Origin: Mycoplana rhizolycopersici | GTDB taxonomy: Bacteria > Pseudomonadota > Alphaproteobacteria > Rhizobiales > Rhizobiaceae | Direction of reading: 5' to 3' | NCBI RefSeq assembly: GCF_013378445.1 | Contig: NZ_JABXYK010000018.1 | Coordinates: forward strand, 1-64,000 | Length of the DNA stretch: 64,000 bases | In this document: piece by piece, positions 7,647 through 16,100 of the stretch | Layout of the letters: each line of letters opens with the position of its first letter | How positions within the stretch are numbered: the first letter of the stretch is position 1 | Made by a program: the position numbers and the translations under genes | Notes under the pieces: generated by a model | Database searches by the model: none | The model's input: the letters and a program-made list of their open reading frames with translations, nothing else | Told to the model about the DNA's origin: nothing

Positions 7647-8957
7647 GTGTCTGATTTTTATGAGAACGCGCTGATTTCCGGGGCGAAGCTTTTCGCCACG
7701 GCGCCCATGATCGACTGGTCCGACCGCCACTACCGCTATTTCGCAAGGCAGCTGACGAAGAGCGCCGTGCTCTATACCGAAATGATCGTCGCCGACGCGA
7801 TCCTGCGCGGCAACCGCGACAGGCTGCTGGGCTACGATACGGTCGAGCACCCGCTGGCGCTGCAGATCGGCGGCAGCGATCCGGCAAAGCTTGCCGAAGC
7901 GGCCCGCATCGGCGCCGAATTCGGCTATGACGAGATCAACCTGAACGTCGGCTGCCCCTCCGACCGGGTGCAGTCCGGCACCTTCGGTGCCTGCCTGATG
8001 CGCGAGCCGCAACTGGTCGCCGACTGCGTCGCTGCGATGAAGGCGGCCGTAAAGATCCCGGTGACGGTGAAGTGCCGCATCGGCGTCGACGACCAGGATC
8101 CGGAGGTTGCGCTCCGCGACCTCGTCGCGCGGGTGAAGGCCGCCGGCGTCGACGCCGTCTGGGTGCACGCCCGCAAGGCCTGGCTGCAGGGCCTGTCGCC
8201 GAAGGAAAACCGCGACATCCCGCCGCTCGACTACGCCCTGGTGCGCCGGCTGAAGGCGGAGAACCCGGACCTGTTCATCGGCCTTAACGGCGGCCTACAC
8301 ACACTGGAGCAGGCCCAGGCCGAGATCGGCAGGCCGGGGGAGGCGCTGGATGGCGCCATGCTCGGCCGCGCCGCCTATCAGGATAGCGCCGTGCTTGCCG
8401 GCGTGGATGCGGTGTTCGCGCCGGCGGGCATCCGCAGTCTCGATGCATCGCCGTCCGCGGCCGTCGCCAACGGCCCGCTCGTCCGGCCAACCGGGTCCTC
8501 TTCCCGGCGGGAAGAAGGAGGTCGACCACGCGATGCCGCAGACGGCCCGCCTGAGAGCGTCGGCGACACGCACCCACTAATCGGCAGCGGGGAGGCGTGC
8601 CGTGCAGCGCGACGCGGCGAGGGGGGCGTTGGCGCCAGCGCCGCCTCTGAGGGTTCCCTCGTCCGGCACGCGCCTGCTCCCCGCGGGGGAGAGGGGCGCG
8701 CGCTGTCCGACGCGGCCTTCTGGGAAGGCGTGCGCGATGCGATGATGGTCTATGCGGACGGCGTGGTCGCCGGCGGCGGACGGCTGAACCACGTGACCCG
8801 CCATATGGTCGGCCTGTTCCAGGGCTTTCCGGGAGCACGGCGCTACCGCCAGATCCTGTCCGCCGACGCGACCCGGCCGGGCGCGGGCCCGGAGGTGATC
8901 GCGGCGGCCTTTGCCGCGGTGCTCGAGGCGGGCGCCGACAGGGCGGCGGCCGAGTAA
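7647..8957 (+). CDS. dusA: tRNA-dihydrouridine synthase A
   Basis: FMN enzyme that reduces U20/U20a in tRNA D-loops using NADPH. Conserved blocks are FATAPMIDWSDRHYRYF (residues 16-32), NVGCPSDRV with the catalytic Cys116 in FGACLM, VTVKCRIGVDD, WVHARKAWLQGLSP and NGG. The family is usually near 330-350 residues; this one is 436 because residues about 268-352 are a low-complexity insertion encoded by palindromic repeat DNA, after which the normal helical C-terminal domain (AMMVYADGV, RHMVGLFQG) resumes. The start is GTG 7647 with an AGGAAG site. The first about 20 codons and the upstream region may have been supplied by the integrative element that ends here. Confidence 0.95.
   Translation: MSDFYENALISGAKLFATAPMIDWSDRHYRYFARQLTKSAVLYTEMIVADAILRGNRDRLLGYDTVEHPLALQIGGSDPAKLAEAARIGAEFGYDEINLNVGCPSDRVQSGTFGACLMREPQLVADCVAAMKAAVKIPVTVKCRIGVDDQDPEVALRDLVARVKAAGVDAVWVHARKAWLQGLSPKENRDIPPLDYALVRRLKAENPDLFIGLNGGLHTLEQAQAEIGRPGEALDGAMLGRAAYQDSAVLAGVDAVFAPAGIRSLDASPSAAVANGPLVRPTGSSSRREEGGRPRDAADGPPESVGDTHPLIGSGEACRAARRGEGGVGASAASEGSLVRHAPAPRGGEGRALSDAAFWEGVRDAMMVYADGVVAGGGRLNHVTRHMVGLFQGFPGARRYRQILSADATRPGAGPEVIAAAFAAVLEAGADRAAAE
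7700..7735. other. probable attachment site region within dusA
   Basis: The segment encoding APMIDWSDRH is the conserved 5' part of dusA that dusA-associated integrases use as their core site. The recombinase gene ends 160 bases away. The second copy needed to prove the core is not visible within the window; it should lie left of position 1, at the far end of the element. Confidence 0.4.
8448..8703. repeat. palindromic mosaic (RIME-like) insertion inside dusA
   Basis: This stretch translates to Gly/Arg/Ala/Pro-rich low-complexity sequence (for example RREEGGRPR, APRGGEGR) absent from normal DusA. It contains inverted repeats such as CCTCTTCCCGG/CGGGAAGAAGG (about 8506-8522) and CTCCCCGCGGGGGAG (8677-8691). 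These motifs are typical of rhizobial intergenic mosaic elements. Its length keeps the frame open, so dusA probably remains functional. Confidence 0.65.
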
Positions 8958-9009
8958 CGGCCCACGGGGGCAAGGCGGCGTCAAGGCGGCTTCGGTGCCG
9001 CCGCGGGAC

Positions 9010-9211
9010 CGAAGCGGTTGCCTTCCAGGCATGGCGGGCATGACCACCGTCACTTCCGTCACTGTCGTCATGGCCGTCACAGCGGTCGCCGCCATGACCA
9101 GCCTCACAGGCATCATCGCGATCACAGCGATCGCAGCCGTCATCGCCAGCGCAGCCATTGCAGCCGCGACTGCCAGCACAACTGCCCAAGTCTTCACCGA
9201 CATGGCAGGCA
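9010..9211. other. low-complexity triplet-rich tract, possible degenerate gene
   Basis: A run of imperfect GTCA/GCC-type short repeats gives biased translations in several frames: a hydrophobic Ala/Val/Thr/Met run on the plus strand, a His/Arg-rich run in another plus frame, and an Asp/Gly/His-rich run on the minus strand. On the minus strand one frame starts with a signal-peptide-like MSVKTWAVVLAVAAAMAAL (ATG near 9202), but the polar repeat lies in a different frame. It may be the remains of a secreted metal-binding or low-complexity protein gene, but no intact gene can be supported. Confidence 0.3.
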
Positions 9212-9766
9212 TTACGGGTGCGCCGTCCGGATGGGCGGGGCGTTCCGGCGGCACTTCAGCTCCGGGGCGATCCGCCGGGCGCCGATGAAACGCAGGAAAT
9301 GCCGGTATTCCGCAAGGTCGCGGCCCGCATAGGGCGGAGCGGTCGCGGCCTTGCGGCCGCGGTGCCAAGTGTCAAACCGCGCCTCCAGCAGGCCGCCGCG
9401 CGGCAGCATCGCGCGGACGATCGCAGCCGCCGCCTCCTGCACCTCGCGCTCGTCCGGGTCGCGGCTGGGCGGCGTGACCGGCGTCGAAGGCCCGAAGGCC
9501 AGCATCTCGATCAGCCGCAGCGCCTCGCAGGAGATCGCCCGGTGCAGCGCGCGCGCCGCCGGTGTCGCCTCGCCGAGGCAGGGCCGGCGGTCCCGGCCGT
9601 CGAGCAGGACGCAGCTCAGCGCCCGCCGGCACGGAGGGCGGCGGCAGACGAATTCCGGAAAGAGCAGCAGGGCGCAGGCGGCCCGCTCCACCTCCCGGTG
9701 GATCGGCGGATCGAGGCAGCGGCCGGCGGCATCGGTCCGGTCGAGCTGGAATGGGTCGTCGGACAT
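9212..9766 (-). CDS. hypothetical protein, 184 aa
   Basis: Not a family I recognise. Taking the ATG at 9766 gives MSDDPFQLDRT. The body is rich in Cys and Arg: FPEFVCRRPPCRRALSC at about residues 33-49, later CLGEATPAARALHRAI and ISCEALRLIEML. The end is basic. The Cys cluster could hold a metal, though no standard zinc motif is clear. The frame extends further upstream (to 9985), but that part is low-complexity. No ribosome site of note was found. Codon use is host-like (high G/C in third positions), unlike the AT-rich gene to its right. Confidence 0.55.
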   Translation of the reverse strand: MSDDPFQLDRTDAAGRCLDPPIHREVERAACALLLFPEFVCRRPPCRRALSCVLLDGRDRRPCLGEATPAARALHRAISCEALRLIEMLAFGPSTPVTPPSRDPDEREVQEAAAAIVRAMLPRGGLLEARFDTWHRGRKAATAPPYAGRDLAEYRHFLRFIGARRIAPELKCRRNAPPIRTAHP

Positions 9767-10103
9767 CGTTCGGCTCCATGGGCTGGTGGACGTGGCGGCG
9801 GAGATGGCGTGCGGAAGGAGGGCAGGCGAGGGCATGGCCGCGCGATCGGCCGGCGATGGCGGCGGCGAAGGGACGGCTCGCCGGCGCGGCTCCCGACCGC
9901 AAGACCCTGCCTGCGCGATCCTGCCCGCGCGAACTCGCCTGCGTAAACTGGGGCGGGGGTGTTGATTTTGTTGGGGGAAATTCAAAGATCGTTCCCAGTT
10001 CCGATGGTAGCCTACCGCCTCTCAGGCGAGCCACCACTAAGCAATGCTCCAAGCCGGAAAATGAGCAAGTGCCAGACCGATGTATTAAACTGCCAGGTGA
10101 TCC
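9767..10103. other. intergenic gap before the AT-rich ATPase gene
   Basis: Composition changes here from strongly GC-rich to near-balanced at about 9955, marking the left border of the foreign segment that includes the ATPase gene. No gene, clear terminator or repeat was identified. Confidence 0.4.
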
Positions 10104-11759
10104 TTAAGCGTGTTCACTTATATTCAGAGCCCTGTGTAGCATCGGATGAACGATGAATTTGGCTTCGCCCGTAATTGCTTCAGGCAGCACAACCGATACA
10201 TCTTTGTACGCATAAAGATACGGTTCGTTCGGTGCCAATTTAAGGCCCCCGGCGCCAATTCGGTAAAGTGTGGAAAAGAGCAAGCGTGCAGTAGTTAACA
10301 GTTTTTCCGGGCTTTCGCGTCTCAGGTAATCCCTTACGTGTTTAGCGATTGGGTCAGTATCGGATTGAATTTTGTCGTCCACCTCAAGAATAAACTCTTC
10401 GATAAATTCACGGCCGGAAATATCACCTGGTTTAAACCGACCACCCCGTCCGGAAATGAGATTAAAGGCAATCTTGATGGATGGGTAGGAACTCTCCCAT
10501 TCTTGAGTGAGGGCTTGCAGTCGAATTCTTGAATATTCAGACTCTGCTTGGCGAATAATTTTTTGCGAAACATGATCTTGCCCCTGCGCAAGGGAAAGGC
10601 AAATGTTTATGTATGAAATTATGTCTCTTGGTCTCAAAAGTGTTCTCTCAATCATATAATCAAAAGAATCCTTTCCCCCAACTTTCTTTTCAAATACATC
10701 ATAAAAGAAGATATTTTCGGAAGAGTATTTTCTTCTAAATAGAAAATTTATTCTTTTTTCTACCAATTGCCACAGTTGATCCTTGGTCCACCTTATTCTA
10801 AGGAAATAGTCGTCATACTTTTCACGTTGAAATCCAGCGTGAGAGCTCTCCTGCACCACGCGTTCAAGAACGTCAGAGCGCAATGCAACTATAACTTTGA
10901 GATTTCTGACTTTTCGGAATGATCGTAAGCATTCGATCAGGGCGCGAATAAGTTGATAGCGGATGCGATCATCAACCCATTTCTCATCGAGCTTGTCTAT
11001 CAATATGTAATAATTGCTAGAGTATCTATCTTTGCCATCGTATTCTGAAAGAAGGTCGAGGACCTTTGAGAGATCGGTTAGAAGCTCTGAGTTTACAATC
11101 TTCTTAGCTCTGTGGGTCAAGGCAGATTTTTTTTCTGCGCTTAGGGTGCGCGCATACCCGGCTCGCCCTTTAAATTTCTCGACCTCCGCGGAGAGTTCGG
11201 CGTCGATTGTGCTCTCAACCTTCTGTGTGATCTCCTTTATATTTTCATCCATTGTTATCCAGAATCGGCTCTCCCATTCTCGCAGGTAGTCCAAAGCTGC
11301 CTTCTTGCGTGCGTCTCCGGAGAATATTTCAAATAAACGCGAGAATGCAAACCGAGATGCATCGCTGTCGTCAACGTTAAACCTTAGCCTTATGAACTCG
11401 ATGCATAAAACGTGCTTCCATAGGGTTTGGTAAAACAGGTCTAAGTCTAAGTCTATGGCGTTTAGAAATTGAATTATGTCCGAATTTGCTACGTAATTTA
11501 GTGCTAAGTCAGTCAGATCAACGTGTGATACATGTTCACTCTTTCTCGCGATCATTCGAAGGAGTGCAGTTTTTCCAATCCCTGTTCTCCCTGACGCAAA
11601 CAGCTTCGCACTCGATAAATCTCTCAGGACGGCCAGTGAAGGATGATCAAAGAAACAATCAAATAGAAACTCGTCGTCAGCCTCCGCTGACGAATTGCCA
11701 ATGTTTGCGTCCGGGCGAAGGATGATTGGATTTGAACTCTTGCGCAAATATTTAGCCAT
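10104..11759 (-). CDS. P-loop ATPase resembling the Sll1717 family
   Basis: A 551-residue protein with a Walker A motif (GRTGIGKT, residues 57-64) and a Walker B-like strand (YYILIDKLDEKW, residues 250-261). A sensor-like segment follows (KVIVALRSDVLERV), then helical regions that include LRPRDIISYINI. A long Lys/Glu-rich coiled region (residues 155-245) lies between the Walker motifs. The architecture fits the poorly characterised Sll1717-type STAND/KAP-like ATPases, which I know only as frequent single genes on genomic islands; a defence role is a guess. Codon use is conspicuously AT-rich compared with all neighbours, a strong sign of transfer. The start at 11759 has a GGTGGAA site. It is a monocistron beside the uvrB repeat field. 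Confidence 0.8.
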   Translation of the reverse strand: MAKYLRKSSNPIILRPDANIGNSSAEADDEFLFDCFFDHPSLAVLRDLSSAKLFASGRTGIGKTALLRMIARKSEHVSHVDLTDLALNYVANSDIIQFLNAIDLDLDLFYQTLWKHVLCIEFIRLRFNVDDSDASRFAFSRLFEIFSGDARKKAALDYLREWESRFWITMDENIKEITQKVESTIDAELSAEVEKFKGRAGYARTLSAEKKSALTHRAKKIVNSELLTDLSKVLDLLSEYDGKDRYSSNYYILIDKLDEKWVDDRIRYQLIRALIECLRSFRKVRNLKVIVALRSDVLERVVQESSHAGFQREKYDDYFLRIRWTKDQLWQLVEKRINFLFRRKYSSENIFFYDVFEKKVGGKDSFDYMIERTLLRPRDIISYINICLSLAQGQDHVSQKIIRQAESEYSRIRLQALTQEWESSYPSIKIAFNLISGRGGRFKPGDISGREFIEEFILEVDDKIQSDTDPIAKHVRDYLRRESPEKLLTTARLLFSTLYRIGAGGLKLAPNEPYLYAYKDVSVVLPEAITGEAKFIVHPMLHRALNISEHA

Positions 11760-11930
11760 TAAATTCCACCCTCCGCGTCAGGTGTTCAGTGTATGACCAC
11801 CATCGAAGGCAAAGAAGCTGTAGAGAAGTGTTTTTCAACAAGAAATTGTGGCCTGCTGGAACCTCTCGCGGAATTGCTGCCACCGCGCAGACGCGCGGTG
11901 GCAGGATGCCGGATCAAGTCCGGCATGACG

Positions 11931-12095
11931 GAGGAAAGGGAAACGGGACGACGCGCGGGATCTGTCGTTCAGGTACGCGTTCTGTTGCGGAATTACCGCC
12001 TCGGTCTGCCCGCCTCGCGCTATGTCCTCACCTTGCGCGATTTCTCGCCCGGATCCTCGTAGCTGCCGACGCCGATCTTGCCGCGGACGTGACGC
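11931..12095 (-). pseudogene. degenerate extra copy of the uvrB 3' end (copy C)
   Basis: Read on the minus strand, the segment encodes [22 protein letters not shown] and then a stop, clearly related to the last residues of the intact UvrB ([20 protein letters not shown]). No upstream uvrB sequence accompanies it, so it is an orphan tail. It is the more diverged of the two extra copies and lies next to the AT-rich ATPase gene. Confidence 0.75.
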
Positions 12096-12245
12096 CAACT
12101 TTCCGTCATGCCGGACTTGATCCGGCATCCAGTGCGCGATGTCCATCGCGCGGAAGAACTGGCTGAAATTACCAGGACTAGCGTTCGGGAGTCATTCACC
12201 GCGCAGACGCGCGGTGGCTGGATGCCGGATCAAGTCCGGCATGAC

Positions 12246-12405
12246 GGTAGAGGAGGGGGCGGCGCGCGTGATCTGTCGCCCCGGTCCGCGCCCTGTCGGG
12301 GGCTACCGGCCCGGCCGCCCCGTCTTGCCCTTGCCCTTTGCCTTCCGCTTCTCCTCGCCCGGGTCCTTGTAGCTGCCGACTCCGACCTTGCTGCGGACGA
12401 CGCGC
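12246..12405 (-). pseudogene. near-identical extra copy of the uvrB 3' end (copy B)
   Basis: Minus-strand translation gives VVRSKVGVGSYKDPGEEKR continuing to the stop with the same residues as the intact UvrB end, with only two changes in about 32 residues. Similarity continues past the stop codon into the 3' flank (compare 13114-13170). The match to the intact gene breaks off at about 12399 (13267 in uvrB), where the sequence passes into the palindromic element at 12414. Confidence 0.85.
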
Positions 12406-12623
12406 CAGTTCTTCCGTCATGCCGGACTTGATCCGGCATCCAGCGCGCGATGTCCATCGCGCGGAAGAACTGGTTGAAATTACCGAGGACTAGCGTTCGG
12501 GAGCCATTCACCGCGCGGACGCGCGGTGGCTGGATGCCGGATCAAGTCCGGCATGACGGATGGTGGGGAGCCTGACAGGGATGGCGGTGGCGACAGGACG
12601 GGTCGAGGCTGGCGCCGTTCGGA

Positions 12624-12914
12624 TCAGAGGCCGTGCAAGTAGTGTGCGATGTCGTCCCAGTCGGGGTTGGCGGCTTCGATCAGGTCGAGCTTCCATCGGC
12701 GCGGCCAGTTCTTGATCGCCTTTTCGCGGGCGATGGCGTCGGTGACGAGGTCGTGCTCCTCGAACCAGACCAGCGTCTTGACGCCGTAGCGGGAAGTGAA
12801 GCCGGGCGTCAGGTCGTTCTGGCGCTCGAAGAGACGACGCGGCAGGTCGGTGGTTACGCCGGTATAGAGCGTGCCGTTGCGTTGTGAGGCGAGGATGTAG
12901 ACGTAGCCTTTCAT
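12624..12914 (-). CDS. GIY-YIG nuclease superfamily protein
   Basis: A 96-residue single-domain GIY-YIG protein. The two signature strands read YVYILASQRN and LYTGVT (residues 4-21). Conserved arginines follow in DLPRRLFER, then the family block TSRYGVKTLVWFEEH and REKAIKNWPRRWKLDLIEAANPDW at the C-terminus, which is typical of the stand-alone YhbQ/UPF0213-like group. The start at 12914 (MKGYVY) matches the family N-terminus; a longer frame to 12977 would add unrelated residues. It lies inside the uvrB-downstream repeat field between an intact and an orphan uvrB tail, so it may be cargo of that site. The cellular role of these small nucleases is largely unknown. Confidence 0.9.
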   Translation of the reverse strand: MKGYVYILASQRNGTLYTGVTTDLPRRLFERQNDLTPGFTSRYGVKTLVWFEEHDLVTDAIAREKAIKNWPRRWKLDLIEAANPDWDDIAHYLHGL

Positions 12915-12977
12915 GCGGCGATGATGCGGGTGGTCTTGCGTGAAGGCAAGTCGGGGTTGCATGGCGGCCTGTTTCAC

Positions 12978-13114
12978 CCGTCATGCCGGACTTGATCCGG
13001 CATCCAGACACGGCGCGTCTGCGCCGTGAATGAAGTCTTAGGACCCTCACATGGAAGAGTCTTCTGCGCAATGGACATCGCGCGCTGGATGCCGGATCAA
13101 GTCCGGCATGACGG
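12978..13114. repeat. inverted pair of the dispersed palindrome next to uvrB
   Basis: The 27-base palindrome occurs inverted at 12978-13004 and direct at 13088-13114, flanking a second inverted repeat (CACGGCGCG / TGCGCCGTG, about 13012-13029) and a GCGCAATGGACATCGCGC module. The whole block could form a composite hairpin and directly follows the uvrB stop. Confidence 0.75.
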
Positions 13115-13169
13115 TAGAGGATGGGGCGGCGCGCTGGATCTGTCGCCCCGGTCCGCCGACTGTCCGGGG

Positions 13170-16100
13170 CTACCGCCCAGGCCGCCCCGTCTTGCCCTTG
13201 CCCTTGGCCTTCCGCTTCTCCTCGCCCGGGTCCTCGTAGCTGCCGACGCCGACCTTGCCGCGGACGACGGGTTTGGCGTCGTCGGCGGAGCCACGGGACG
13301 CGCCTGATGACGGCGTGGGGGATGACGGGCGCGGGGCGGGGGCGTCGCCGCGTTCCGGCTGGCCTTCGAGCAGTGGCGAGAAGCGCTTCTTCGTGCTCTT
13401 TGCCTCTTCGGGTTTTTCCGGCAGGGCGCCCGTGACCGGTTTTTCGGTGCGGCCGACGGTCATTTCGTCCAGGCAATTTTTCCGGAACAGCGACTGCCCC
13501 TCATCCGCCCTTCGGGCACCTTCTCCCCGTGAACGGGGAGAAGGAATTTCGGTGTCGGTCCCCGGACCCATGTCGTCGAGCGAGGGTTTCTGGAAGAGGC
13601 TTTGCCCCTCAACCCGGCCGTCTGCCGGCTGGCGGGGCGAGGGGGATCGAGAGGCTGCGGCTTGTCCCTTCTCCCCGTCAGACGCGGAGGTGCCCGGCAG
13701 GGCGGATAAGGGGCGGCCAGCCTTGCCGCTTCTTTCCAGGCTCCTTGCCTCCTCCCGCGCCATAGGGTCGTCCATCACGGCGAGTTCGGCGGCCTTGAGG
13801 CGCTTGATCTCGTCGCGGATGCGGGCGGCCTTTTCGAAGTCGAGGTCGGCCGCGGCGTCGCGCATCTGCTTTTCCAGTGCGTTGAGATGGGTCTGCAGAT
13901 TGGCGCCGACGAGGTTGCCGCCATCGGCAAAACCCTTGCCGGAGACGCCGGAAATGTCGGCGCGGACGTGGTCGCGCTCGTAGACGCTGTCGAGGATGTC
14001 GGAGATCCTTGCCTTGACCGATTCCGGCGTGATGCCGTGCTCGGCATTGTAGGCCATCTGCTTTTCGCGGCGGCGGGCCGTCTCGTCCATCGCCCGCTGC
14101 ATCGAGCCGGTGATCTGGTCGGCATAGAGGATGACCTTGCCGTCGACGTTGCGCGCCGCGCGGCCGATCGTCTGGATCAGCGAGGTCTCCGAGCGCAGGA
14201 AGCCTTCCTTGTCGGCGTCGAGGATGGCGACGAAGCCGCACTCGGGAATGTCGAGGCCCTCGCGCAAGAGGTTGATGCCGACGAGCACGTCGAAGGCGCC
14301 GAGCCGCAGGTCGCGGATGATCTCGATGCGCTCCAGCGTGTCGATGTCGGAGTGCATGTACCGGACACGGACTCCCTGCTCGTGCAGGTATTCGGTCAGG
14401 TCCTCGGCCATGCGCTTGGTCAGCACGGTGACGAGGGTGCGGTAACCGCGCTGCGCGGTGTCGCGGATCTCGCCGAGCACGTCGTCGACCTGCGTCTTGG
14501 CGGAGCGGATCTCCACCGGCGGGTCGATCAGCCCGGTCGGGCGGATCACCTGCTCGGCGAAGACGCCGCCGGCCTGCTCCATCTCCCAGTTGCCGGGCGT
14601 GGCGGAAACGGCGATCGTGTCGGGGCGCATCGCGTCCCATTCCTCGAAGCGAAGCGGGCGGTTGTCCATGCACGAGGGCAGGCGGAAGCCGTATTCGGCC
14701 AGCGTCGCCTTGCGGCGGAAGTCGCCGCGGTACATGCCGCCGATCTGCGGGATGGTGACGTGGCTCTCGTCGATGAACACCAGCGCGTTGTCGGGGATGT
14801 ATTCGAACATCGTTGGCGGCGGCTCGCCCGGCTTGCGGCCGGTGAGGTAGCGCGAATAGTTCTCGATGCCGGCACAGGAGCCGGTGGCCTCGAGCATCTC
14901 CAGATCGTAGCGGGTGCGTTGCTCCAGCCGCTGCGCCTCCAGCAGGCGGCCGGCCTTCTCCAGTTCCGCCAGGCGCAGCTTCAGCTCGTCCTTGATCGAC
15001 TTGATCGCTGCGTTGAGCGTCGGGCGCGGGGTGACGTAGTGCGAGTTGGCGTAGATCTTCACGCTCTTCAGGTCGCCGGTCTTGGCGCCGGTCAGCGGGT
15101 CGAACTCGGTGATCGCGTCGATCTCGTCGCCGAACATGGAGATGCGCCAGGCGGCATCCTCGAGGTGGGCGGGGAAGATCTCGATGGTGTCTCCCCGGAC
15201 ACGGAAACTGCCGCGGACGAAATTGATGTCCTGGCGCTTGTACTGCTGGGCGACGAGGTCGGCGAGCAGCTGGCGCTGGTCGAGGCGATCGCCGACGGTC
15301 ATCTGGAAGGTCATGGCGGTATAGGTCTCGACCGAGCCGATACCGTAGATGCAGGAGACGGAGGCGACGATGATGCAGTCGTCGCGCTCGAGGATCGCGC
15401 GGGTGGCGGCGTGGCGCATCCGGTCGATCTGCTCGTTGATCGAGGAATCCTTCTCGATGTAGGTGTCCGAGCGCGGCACATAGGCCTCGGGCTGGTAGTA
15501 GTCGTAGTAGGAGACGAAGTACTCGACCGCGTTGTCCGGGAAGAAGTTCTTGAATTCGGAGTAGAGCTGGGCGGCGAGCGTCTTGTTCGGCGCGAGGATC
15601 AGCGCCGGGCGCTGCGTCGCCTCGATCACCTTGGCCATGGTGAAGGTCTTGCCCGAGCCGGTGACGCCGAGCAGAACCTGGCTGCGTTCGCCGCTGTTCA
15701 GGCCCTCGACGAGATCCTTGATGGCAGTCGGCTGGTCGCCCGCCGGTTCATACTCGGAGACCATGCGGATCTCGATGCCGCCCTCCGACTTTTCCGGCCG
15801 GGGCGGGCGGTGCGGCGTCCAGATCTCGCCGTTCTTGTGCAGCGGGTTGCCGCTCTCGATCAGCTTCGCCAGCGCCTCGACGGTGGCGGTGACGGCCGCA
15901 CCGGCGTTGAGCGAGGAGGCCTCCTCGAGGTTGACGTCGAGACCGGCGACCGGATTGAGCCCGGCGGCCGCGCGGGTCTTCGGATCGGAGGAGGCGCCGA
16001 TCGAGACGCCGCGGGAGGTTTTCTGGGCGGTGACGGCCGTACGGCCCTTCGCACTGCCGGCGGATTTTTCCAGCGCTACCTTCTCGGCGTGCTGGCGTGC

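Larger units (their letters stand above)
11881..12559. repeat. tandem mosaic repeat, about 315-base period, downstream of uvrB
   Basis: A block starting CACCGCGC(A/G)GACGCGCGGTGGC recurs at 11881, 12197 and 12509 (periods 316 and 312). Each block is followed by the palindrome GATGCCGGA-TCAAG-TCCGGCATGACGG, found directly at 11905-11931, 12221-12247 and 12533-12559 and inverted at 12103-12129 and 12414-12440. A third shared module (GCGCGATGTCCATCGCGCGGAAGAACTGG) occurs at about 12135 and 12445. The palindrome is of a type widely dispersed between genes in Alphaproteobacteria. The first two units also each contain a copy of the uvrB 3' end. Confidence 0.85.

Noticed and set aside
8577-9368. Long minus-strand frame overlapping the end of dusA
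   Set aside because: Most of it mirrors dusA and the palindromic insertion; only the signal-like start near 9202 looked protein-like and it is not followed by a coherent domain.
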